A DNA stretch of 64,000 bases, from assembly GCF_037975245.1 (NCBI RefSeq), contig NC_092578.1, positions 5,745,001-5,809,000 on the forward strand, written 5' to 3'. A program made the translations under genes and the position numbers. Source of the stretch: Apostichopus japonicus. Taxonomy: Eukaryota; Echinodermata; Holothuroidea; Aspidochirotida; Stichopodidae. Below, piece after piece: positions 11,582 through 21,638 of the stretch; within the stretch, counting starts at the first letter, position 1, and each line of letters starts with the position of its first letter. A model generated the notes under the pieces. The model saw nothing but the letters and a program-made list of their open reading frames with translations. It had not been told where the DNA came from and ran no database searches.

Positions 11582-13212
11582 TCAGAAAAGTTTCACGTTA
11601 CAACTCCTCACACTAACGGAACCGGATTGGGTTTGTTCTGTACCTACAGGTTTCAACTTGAGGCATTCCGCTGGACACAAAGAACCGTCCCAAACCTCTT
11701 GTTTATCCGAAGATGTTTCACGAACACTTTCCGATACATAACAAGTTAAATCTGGAATAGGTTTAATATGAAAAGGTAGTAAAGATGCCGGACAATCCTG
11801 ACAAATTTTAAGTTGTCTGGGAAACATTATTTTCGGTTTTGATGTAATTGCCTTCAACCAGGCGTCCTTCCCTTCTGGTGCTATTACCTTTCCTAATAAC
11901 ATCTGAGCTATCATTTCTGTTGGATTTCCACAGACTGTCATCTCACCGTTTAATTCGTTGCACCATCGATGAGTGTGCCCTGATTTTATGAGCGGAGCTG
12001 ACTGCGTGTTGTGTCTCATTGCTGATATTAAACCAAATCCGTCGATCAACTGAATGCGACTGTCCACAGATAACAAATTCTTCGCCAATTTGTAACTCTT
12101 TGCAAGACCATCCTTAGTGTAAAGGTTGGTTCTTATAACGACGAAATTATATAGAGTATAAATAGTTCCAGACCAAGACGGGGGAATTGCTTTTAGCAGT
12201 AATTCCAAATGATTAGTTTCCCTTATCGGTATTACGATAATGTTAGGCCATTTATCATGAGACTGCGCGAAGAGGTACTCGCTGAGAAATCGGATACCAT
12301 CATCGAAATAATCGTAATCCCCTGACTTCGCTATCTTTTCGTCGTGACAGATTATCTCAGCTTTTCCATCTTCACCCATCTTCAAGTTTCCAACAGTTAC
12401 AATACGAAAGTCCTGATATAATAACGTTAAGTTTCCAACCTCTACATGTGCATGGCCCCAGCATTCCCTGAAATCTGATTTAGTTAAATTATATTTTTCT
12501 TCTTTTGCGAGCAATAAGTCGACAAGAGAAAAGAAAATACCTCGTTCAATTGAGGAACCCAAAACGGCAATTTTTTTAGGTGAGGTCATTTCCGCCGCCA
12601 TTGCGAGATCCTTTGTGGTAAAAATATCAAAACTACACCAGTCTGGTTGAAAAACCCATCCGCTACGTAAAACTCCTCGTTTGAGACCTGCTATGTTTCC
12701 AGTTATCCATTCGCCATCGAGCCAAGAGGGTCGTGTTAACTGCATAGTCTGACAGGAGGGCAACTTATCAGCATTTCTACCGAGCTGAACGGCGTAAACA
12801 GGATCACCTTCCACTACAAGACGAAAGGGACTACCTGGAATCTGTAATTGAGCATTTGCATTGATCTCCTCTACGAAGAGGTTGTACAAACCAGGAACTT
12901 TGGGTGTATACGTGAAGGTCATCAAGGAGCCATCGACTGAAAAGTTTAGATGATTTGCAGCGAAAATGTGATTTTCTCCTACTGCTAAAACACTCAATAT
13001 TGTTTTCTGGATCAGCACATCTTTGTCAATTTCAATAGTCAAACTAAAGAGTTGACCAACTTGTGCGTTCAACTTGAGTGAACTTGTATTAGGATACACG
13101 CGACATTTACTTTTTTGCTTGGATTTCTTAACCAAATGGCTGTCATGTAGAATAGGACCGGTTGAACCCATTGTGACGTCATATAGTTCGGAACGCGGTA
13201 TCACTTTTAAAT
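11582..13212 (-). CDS. Exon 2 of the NXPE-like gene (filamin repeat plus SGNH-like domain)
   Basis: This 1631-nt coding exon begins in phase 1 after a pyrimidine-rich acceptor and ends at the stop codon 11582-11584. It holds the whole lumenal region. Many cysteines (CQDCPASLL, and a C-terminal set) suggest disulfides outside the cytosol. The open frame continues 34 bases upstream of the acceptor by chance, giving a spurious in-frame Met. Confidence 0.8.
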
Positions 13213-16200
13213 CTGATAAGAGAAAAGTTAAACTTGCATTAAACATGTAATGTGATATCGGTTATTCCGATATAATCAATGACTCTAAACAAAATTACCC
13301 ATAGGTGGATGCCGGCAGCAGTGAAGTTCAGCCATCTTACAGTCATCAGTATTGGTCTTAAATGCGATAAAATTCAAATAATGGCCAAGCATGCTCCAAC
13401 TTCATCAACAGATCAAGCTTTCACTAAGACCCTCAAAATATTGTTCCTCACTGAAGCATTCAATTGTCTCAATTCAAACCCTCAATGCCAATATCAATAT
13501 CAATGTCAATAATATAACTGATACAGAACCACCAGGAAGGAAATCTTGAACCCTTTAGCAGTTTTTAAGATGCTCAAATTTGGTGTCAATACTGATGACC
13601 TTGAAAGTGACGAGTTGACTTGTTTACATTTACCTTAATTTCAGAAGCTGAACTTAAGCAATTAATTCCGTTCATTACAATGAAATATGGATAAACATTG
13701 AAGAATGAAGTGGCTTTCTTTTGTATGATATTCAACAGTATAATGGCGCTATTGACGTTTTTCATTTCGATGAGAATCGTAACCGTTGTAGTAATGCAGG
13801 CGGATGAGTGTGCGTGTGCGTGTGTGTGTGTGTATGTGTAACACGCCCTGCCTTGTAAACACGGTATCTCAAGAGGTCAACGGTCATTTTTGGTCACCTG
13901 GGGTCAAATTGTGTAAACCTTATAAACACGATATCTCAAGAAGAGAAGCTTGGACCAACCTCATATGCAGTATGTAGATGTGACACATTGAGTTCAAGAT
14001 CCCTATTGTTTTTTAGTGGAGGTCAAATGTCATTTGGGGTCACCTGGGGTCAATTTGCAAACCTTGTAAACACGATATCTCAAGAGGAGAAGCTTGGACC
14101 AATCTCATATTTAGTATGTAGTTGTGATACGTTAAGTATAAGAAGCTTATTGTTTTTGGTGGAGGTCAAATGTCATTTTTGGAGTCACCAGGGGTCAAAG
14201 TGTGGAAACCTTGTTTATAATCTACCGTATCTCCCACCGACCAGCCTGCTAGATATGTGCGTTACGCCTCATTAGAATATGGGAGACTGTTGGGCAATTG
14301 GAAATTAGCTTAAGAGCATCCGTAGATATGAATCAAGAAGTCTCGACCAAATCTCCATGGACTTAAGTGTGCATGTCGCTAACTTACATCGCTGCATATA
14401 TGCCTGTGCACAAAGTTGTCTAATGAAACGTACTGTTTGTACATGCTTAATACATTGGAATGGACGATATCATTGGTGAATAATCGGTAATATATCTTTG
14501 CTTCCGTTGTTGAAGTTTTCCGTCGTATTTTGCAATTGTCGAGATTCAGTGCCAAATAAAATTCAGGTTTGGATGTAGTAACGTTGAGAAAAACACCAGG
14601 CGCCGTTTACGAAATTAACTGTCGCCTAGTTAAATGTTTTAGAGGCAAACCAGACGAAAAAAAAATTGGGGACCAGGGGATTAAATTCGCCCGGCGCCTG
14701 CTTAATTAACCCTTTGGCCTTGCAGTGTGTAAGCAGCAGAAAGTAATTTTTGTTAGACTCATTTACATCAACTCCGAGGAATATTTTGTACAAGAACCTT
14801 TATATCAATGGAAAGGGTAATAATTGTTCCTTTCATATCTGATTTGTTTCACTATTTGTGGGCTAATTATGTATGCAAAGATGCAAATTACCAATAGTAA
14901 TAAGCATTTTGTTTTTGGTGTAAAATAGTATTATCTAAAATATTTCCTATCATTTGAGGCTTAAATTGTGGAAATTGGTTGAAGAATAACCAAGACACAA
15001 TGATTGTCACAAGAACTGCAGATACACCCTTTCCCTGGGACCTACCTAATATACAGTACATAAACAATGCATGTTTATACAATACACTATATACAAGAAC
15101 ATCACCGTACCTGCATTGTCCAAATCAAGGGATTAGCGGCGCTATGCCGATATTCATTGCTTTACTTTTGTAATGACGCCTGTAAAGAACATATTTGTTA
15201 AATTTTTGAAAAGGGGTTTAGGGTGCGCGTGATATGATTTTTTTTTAATCAATGAAGAGTTTTTCAACTTTTTTTTCGGTTTTTGGACAGGTTTTTGACG
15301 ATGATAATTCAAATGTCCTATATAGCCCTGATCTTTTCATGGTAGTTTTTTATGTGTTGGGCTTGTTCTAGAACTTTGAAGGTGCTGGCCTGTTTCTAAG
15401 TGGAGCCTAGATTTTGTTGAAAAGAAATGGTCAAAATGTAGAATTTTCACACTTTTGGAATGAAAACAGAATTTGTACCAAAAGTTGGGAAATAAACATC
15501 AATAGCACCCCCCCCCCCTTCTTAAAATTTAATGTACTTTTGAATAGATCTGTCTTTCAGCTTTATTCTAACACTCAAACCAAGCTTATAGCTAGAAGCT
15601 TCGGTTGGGAAGATACATATTCTTCAACGTGTTAAGTTTCTTGAGGCATAATCTGCCCAGAAAACGGTTAATGTACGGCTTGTATGTGTACCACATTGAG
15701 TACAAGGATAGTTTCCATGTCAGTCTTTATGTCTGTCAATGTGAAGATTGTCTGTCACATCTCAACGCTTTTTGCTGTATACTACTTAGATTGAAGTATG
15801 TTGTTCACCCCGGGCTATACACTACAGCCTAGTGTGTCACATTCGTATAAGATTATCATGTAGCATCACTGCAGTTTTCCTGTCTGGTTTGTATAAGCGT
15901 TATCATGAAGCCAAATAACCGAATTGTTTTTTTTTCCACTCTTGTATGTTCTTTGTCAACACCACCGTGCAGAAGCAGATGGACAATTTGTGCAACGTTA
16001 AATAACTGTAAATACCCAGAGATAAAAAGAATCAACCGGCCAATGGAAATGTAGAAGGTTGGTTTACTTTTTTTTAGTATTTCCCCTCAATGAAATCCTC
16101 AACCCTGCCCCATGATGACCATTGAAGATTATCGACTATTTTCGAGCCATCCGTTTTCAATGAGTGCTCAGAAGAAAATTACGAGGCGTGCACATGCCGC

Positions 16201-17625
16201 ACCAGTTCATGATCACGTGACCAACACGTAACGTTCCCCACGCCAGTTAACGCCCCCTGCCCCTGTGAGGAAGCATTACGTTAGCATCCTACTACTTTCT
16301 CACACTACAGCGGGAATCATCATTACACTAGTTAAAGAACTTCTTTATGATTCAAGAGAACTACTTCCCATTTTGCAAATCAGAAATACCACATGCACGG
16401 GAAAGTCCGCTAAACAGCATTTGTAAAACAGCAGTTTTGAGTAAGTCAAGAGAATCTAATGGGGATTTGAACTTGAAGCCTATAATGTTTACGTGGGGGA
16501 CACTCTATCCCCTACACTATACGGCCTCCACTTTGAATCAGTAACGTCGAGGGAAGAATTATGCCCAGAGGAATATTGGAGAGTAACCATAATATTTCTA
16601 GTAGTGGTGTTACAAGAGGGTAAAATGGAAGTGGACTTTTCGGCTATTTTCCATCGGTTTATTACGAACTATTCTGTAAGAAACTAATAGGCCAATTCAT
16701 GCTTAAGTTGTTTTGTGCCGGTGTACTTGATGGTATGTATCTGTGAAACATGCACGAGGAAAACAGTGACATGTGTAACCATGCACCAACATGGAACATA
16801 TATTTTATATTTTTCTGTTTAGAAATCGCTGTGATTCCGGGGGTTTTTCAGCCCAGATATGTTTACAATAATTACAATTGTCTCATCAACCTGATCCCAT
16901 TAGAACTACACATTATTTTAATACCAAGCTATAAAGGCCTATTCCCTTCGTAGGCCTAGTCAGAATTCGTTACGGCCAGTATATGGGGTGGGGAAATGTG
17001 TCGAGTGTGCCGGAGGACGTAGAAAGAGTTCTAGAGAGAAAGGAACAGGAACATGTTCATGACGCTACATGAACTAATATGAAGGCATATTTGTTTGCTA
17101 TTGTTTGCAGTGGAATAGCCTTTAGTGCTTAGAATATTTTACAATCTAAAGGAAGAAACTTGACTCGTGACGTTCGAACATTTTGCAGCACAAGTTAACT
17201 CGAAGCAAACCTGTGTGACGATATCTCGAAAACGCAATGCGGAAATCGCATGCAAATTTTTACCAGCAAGAATATATAGTAGATGTTCTTCTTTCAATGA
17301 TCAACATAACTATCCTTTTCAATTCCCCAGTTTCGGGTAAATCCATCCACTCCGAAGTACTCGGACCAAACTAAGTAGTTTACAAATTCAACATCACATA
17401 CATACCGTTTCCTGACTCTCCTACGTAACTAACGTCGCCGTCATGTGATCTGAGCATAGGTGATATTCGATTTGAGGAATCATACGATTGCGGAATAAAT
17501 ATTGTTGTCTCATTATTTCCTTTCCCTGGCAGTAATCCACAGTAAAACAGAAAGGTGGATAACACGAATATGTAAACAGAAAGCTTGAAGCCGCCAATTA
17601 ATTTCTTCAATAAATTAGTCGCCAT
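11582..17625 (-). CDS. NXPE/PC-esterase-like type II membrane protein (2 exons, 616 aa)
   Basis: Exon 1 is 17625-17406 and exon 2 is 13212-11582 (minus). The donor AAACG|GTATGTA and acceptor TTTTCTCTTATCAG|ATTTAAA are canonical and join in phase 1, restoring an Asp codon at residue 74. Exon 1 encodes a short basic N-terminus and a signal anchor (about residues 11-33), then a lumenal stalk. Exon 2 encodes a filamin/ABP280-type Ig repeat (about 112-212) with the IPGSPFRL signature, then W-L-D-G-E-W near 237-242. An SGNH/PC-esterase-like domain follows to about residue 515. The block I motif reads LGSSIERG (residue 291 onward) where the family norm is GDS, and the C-terminal catalytic region reads SGHTHRWCN without the usual Asp before His. 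Such proteins usually reside in the Golgi or at the cell surface. The alternative, shorter start at 13246 is intron read-through. Confidence 0.8.
13213..17405 (-). other. 4.2-kb intron of the NXPE-like gene
   Basis: Bounded by GT at 17405-17404 and AG at 13214-13213 on the minus strand. It contains a TG microsatellite near 13811-13835, a tandem repeat at 13860-14230, and otherwise AT-rich DNA with short frames that I cannot support as genes. Confidence 0.7.
13860..14230. repeat. Tandem repeat, unit about 145-160 bp, roughly 2.5 copies
   Basis: Each unit contains GGTCAAATGTCATTT, GGTCACCTGGGGTCAA, TAAACACGATATCTCAAGA, GAAGCTTGGACCAA, TCATAT...AGTATGTAG and CTATTGTTTTT. Words from the same family (GTAAACA.GRTATC.CAAGAA, TCTATTGTTTGTGGTGG) recur at 39290-39420 and 39560-39610, so the unit is dispersed as well as tandem. 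Confidence 0.7.
17406..17625 (-). CDS. Exon 1 of the NXPE-like gene (signal anchor)
   Basis: ATG at 17625-17623 starts MATNLLKKLIGGFKLSVYIF, a basic N-terminus followed by about 20 hydrophobic residues. This is typical of a type II signal anchor. Residues 35-73 are a polar stalk with an N-glycosylation sequon (NNET). The exon ends at a strong donor (GTATGT) in phase 1, matching exon 2. Confidence 0.75.
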
Positions 17626-18839
17626 GTCATAGTCCTTATCATTTGTTATCTTTTAGTAAATCTTTTAGAAAACCGCTCTCCAGCAACAACAAAATAGAAG
17701 AAAAACAAGACAAAACAACACACAAATTACCAAAACGATACTGCTATCCCTATCCTAAGATTGATGTCGTTGCCTTTGATTTGAATCTTTCTGTGGGCTT
17801 CACAGTTAACACATTATATACATGTTGATTTTGTATATGTGCATTACGTTTATCAGTTCACGCTTCTTGTATAGATATGAGTATCTTGTTTCTACAAAGA
17901 TTCAATAGAAGTGCCTTGAAGCTTGACGTGAAGTCCAATACGCATTCCATAACCTGCGCTATCCCTATATAATTATAGTTATATTATAACGTCTTCACGT
18001 GAAATACCGGCGATTTGCCTGCGACTAGTCTATTGGGCACATGATATAGGTGATACCATAGCCGAACGTCGTTCTTATTATCAAATGTAGCTATAAGCTA
18101 AAAAGCGGTAGTCTTGATCTTCCATGTTCGTTTGTTTCACTTTTTAACAAACACAAAACTATATATAGGCTAATTATTTATTCTCGGCTTGGTTGTAAAA
18201 CACATACTTGATGGTCTTAGTATATTGACAGCAAATGTACTCAAAGGTGTGAAAACTATATCCTTAAGGCTTCAACCCTTATGATAATCATTCCTATACA
18301 TAAATTAGATGAATATATGTGTTTTAGTGTTTTGGAGGAGGCAGTATAAAAAGAGACTAAACAATTGACAAAAGATACTTGCCCTTATTTGACTCCCAAT
18401 GAAAATTAACTGAAATCTATGAGCTGGTAATTTGTGTGTGTGCGTGTTAGCACATAACGTCTTGATTACAAAGGTTGACCGTAACTACTTACCTACTTAT
18501 ATCAGGTAGCCAAACAGGCAGGATATATGGGAAATAGCTTGCTTTGACTGCTGGTATACAAAACGCAAGAACCATCTTCATAGGGAAATATTTATTAGAG
18601 ACCGTATCATTTGATTATATCATCATTATTTCATGTATAGTTAGGTTCCGATCAAACATGTCTTTCATCCGTCTTCCTCGTCGATATCTAATTTCCAATC
18701 GTGCCAACCTGTTAGGGTTGCTAGGGAAACCAACTGACCCTCCTTATCGTGTTACAGATGATTTCTTTATGAAAACATAGGCAGATGACATGTTCGAGTT
18801 GTCGTAGCACGTACATGGCAAGCCATATGTGCAATAATT
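17626..18839. other. Upstream flank of the NXPE-like gene
   Basis: AT-rich DNA expected to contain the promoter of the minus-strand gene. I see no distinct TATA box or repeat structure that I would defend. Confidence 0.35.
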
Positions 18840-19075
18840 CGATAAACCGAGTTTATCGCCGTTAAACTCTGTTTTTCGATCGATAAACTGAGTTTATCAA
18901 CTGGATAACCGTATTTTTTCGCGATTAACTCAGTTTATCAAGTGAAAAGCAGGGTTACCTCGATAAACTAAGATTATCGGCGATAAACCGACTTTATCAA
19001 ATGGGAACTATGTTTTTCGCTCGATAAACTAAGTTTATCGATAATCCCTGTTTTATCGATAAACTCAGTTTATCG
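18840..19075. repeat. Palindromic minisatellite, 20-bp unit in 40-bp dimers
   Basis: Seven near-perfect palindromes of the form CGATAAACNNAGTTTATCG start at about 18840, 18880, 18922, 18961, 18981, 19022 and 19056. Between most of them lies a divergent 20-bp unit such as CCGTTAAACTCTGTTTTTCG. The basic period is about 20 bp, and palindromes mostly recur every 40-41 bp. Each palindrome holds two inverted GATAA cores. Confidence 0.85.
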
Positions 19076-19793
19076 CTTATACAGTTGCATTTTAGATTTT
19101 CGAAGAGATTTCGAGTAAAGCTAGTCCTTGTTCAGTGCATACATTCACTAGATATTCGATGGTACAGTGATTCGAAACAATCCATGTCGATCGATTTTGA
19201 TTGCTTTGACTGTCTTTGATACTGTGGTTGTTGTTCATTCACATACTAAGCACAATTTATTGACGGTCAACAATGATTTTTGCTCATTTGGCGCCTCTTA
19301 CTTTTTAAGACCAGTGTGTACTCTCAAGCGTCTTCGGGTTACGTTGTGAACAGACCTGGGCATCTGATTCAGTCAGTGGTAATGTACTGATGTTATGATC
19401 TCCATAATGTGCCTTTAGAAGAATCCAAATGCAGAACTATGTTGTTATTGACGATAATTGCTGACCAAGTTTGCACCAATTTACATGATATTTGTTAATC
19501 AGGCTAGGAGCAGTAGCCTAACCATAATTCCTAACGCTACAATACACATCGCACGAGGCTAGGCTAGTATAGGAGACCTGGTCTAATTAGCTCATGAATA
19601 CATAAACACAATTACCTGCAGTTCAGGCCACATGCGTCAGGTACGTTGATTGACTGTACTATACCTCGGTATTTCAATGTATGGTCTACTCGCAAAAGTA
19701 CTTACTTGACTCCAGTGTAGGCCTATGTACATTCATTTATTTAGCCTAATGCTGGACCACTGGCCACTTTACCTGCCTAGTATAGTAAAGGCT

Positions 19794-20369
19794 TCATAAT
19801 TGACGCACCCCCGTAATTGACGCACCTTCAATTATTACTAGCAACGATACAGCAGGCCACCTAAACTTTTTGCAGTCAAGCAGAATGACATATTTCATGA
19901 GTTTGAATCCATTTCAGCTATTTGCTGACCAAATTGTGGTATTTTTTAAGCTATGAACACCCTCCCACCAGTTTTGCACATTTTTTGGTCATTTGGAAAT
20001 CTTACTTCCTAAAAATAACCAACATTACCTCAATATGATAACACTGCTCTCTGGAACCTGACCAGTCTGAGCTTAGAGACTCAGAGCATAGCAAACAGCA
20101 TCTAAAGTCAATAGATGTATACTAAGGCCTACACTACAGTTAGTTCTACAACGAATGTGTCAATTTAGGGGTATGAAAGAACTTGACACGGCAGACATTT
20201 TGTGGTCAAATTCTGCTCAATTGTACGGTGCATAAGCACAGAACCTTAAATATTTTGAGATCATAACATTTCTGAGGAACTACACATATGAAAAACACAT
20301 ACAGTCGAGTGATTTGGATTTTTCCTTGATAGATATCGTTGATCAAATCCTTAAGTGCGTCAATTATGA
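19794..20369. mobile_element. Candidate MITE, 576 bp, 15-bp perfect TIRs
   Basis: TCATAATTGACGCAC at 19794-19808 is matched perfectly in inverted orientation at 20355-20369. A second direct copy of TAATTGACGCACC follows the left end at about 19813. No coding capacity and no clear target-site duplication were seen, so superfamily assignment is open. Confidence 0.55.
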
Positions 20370-21635
20370 GCCCACCATGCTACTAGTTGGCTGGTTGGCT
20401 ACTATAAGAATTAAATAGGCTATTGTATAAATATATATCATTCGAATAGTTCAGTGCAAGTCATAAGAACTGAAAAGGAACAGGAACCAGGCTGAAACAT
20501 CTTTAAGTTTTAAGTTGTATTAGGCCTATTGAGCCTGAAAATTTAGAGAACCTCTGTCATGTTGCAAAGTTTCGTAATTATCCATTGTAGAGACCTAGAG
20601 GGACGGACAGAAATAAACACATAGATGACTACACACACTGGCTGTCTGCACTCAACTGAATGTAGCCTGCCTGTAGCCTCCGCTGAGGCAGACTGGTATG
20701 ACTTAGCATCACAACAGACATTCATTAACATATTAATACATATTAACCAGACAATCGAATAAGCAACAACCTAACTATGCAACATCTGCACAGCTGCAAC
20801 CCTCAGGAGTAGTATGTTAAGTTAGTAAGGAAGAGTAGAGATACCCTAAACTAGGATCACAAGTACTTTCAAAGCCATCAATGCAAAGTTTCCATTGCCA
20901 CATCCAGCCAAAAGTGCTTACTGTACTCTTGTGTCAGTATAATTACTCTGTGCATCAGCATTGCACAGTTGGTTCAAAATTTAGCAGATTCACAACTCAG
21001 ACATAGCTTTCCACTTTCTTAACAGAAGAGACTTAAGGCTTTTTTTCAACAACTGAAATGATTACTTGACATAAACTTACCAGCTGGCTCAATATTTTTC
21101 ATGTTCCCTAATACAAGTTCAGCATTACAAATTGGCAATGTGACAGAAGCCCTGAAAATGTCTCTCATTTTCATGCTAACACATAAATTTCAATTTATGG
21201 CAGGAGTAACCTATCTTTCTGAGTTCAATAATCAGAGTGTGCTACATACTTTGCTTAATACGTCAGTGACGTCACTAATGTATTTTGCAACAGATTTTTC
21301 CTGTTACCATTTTAGTCGTGCAATAACACAAGGTACCCATTCATGGCTTTATATTTTCCCTCCCCTGTGGGTGCCAATATCGCTTGCAACTGTGTCGCAC
21401 TGTTAACTAGTTTCTATGATGATATTTCTGACGCCATGCTGTGAGACCCGTGACTATTGCGCTACTGTAATCGTGTCATGTGGATCAAGTCCTAATAGCA
21501 TCACACTGTTACACAGAGAGCCACATTTGTTGGAAACCATCAAAATACTGTATCATATATGTTTGCTGTTTCTATTTTCCCAGAATATTTTATGCTTACC
21601 TTATCTTGTCTTTTTCCCTTTTTGGTATCCTCTAG
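20370..21635. other. Upstream flank and presumed 5' UTR/promoter of the RGG zinc-finger gene
   Basis: No supported coding sequence. The segment ends at a splice acceptor-like CCTCTAG at 21629-21635, three bases before the start codon, suggesting a non-coding first exon somewhere in this stretch. I could not place that exon. Confidence 0.4.
21267..21274. promoter_or_regulatory. CRE octamer upstream of the RGG zinc-finger gene
   Basis: TGACGTCA, preceded by a half-site (ACGTCAGTGACGTCAC). It lies about 365 bp upstream of the start codon at 21639. The octamer is the classical CREB/CREM/ATF binding site. Function here is inference. Confidence 0.35.
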
Positions 21636-21638
21636 AAA

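Noticed and set aside
13213-13246. Start codon MFNASLTFLL for the NXPE-like protein
   Set aside because: This stretch is the pyrimidine-rich end of an intron. The acceptor CAG at 13215-13213 joins in phase to the signal-anchor exon at 17406-17625.
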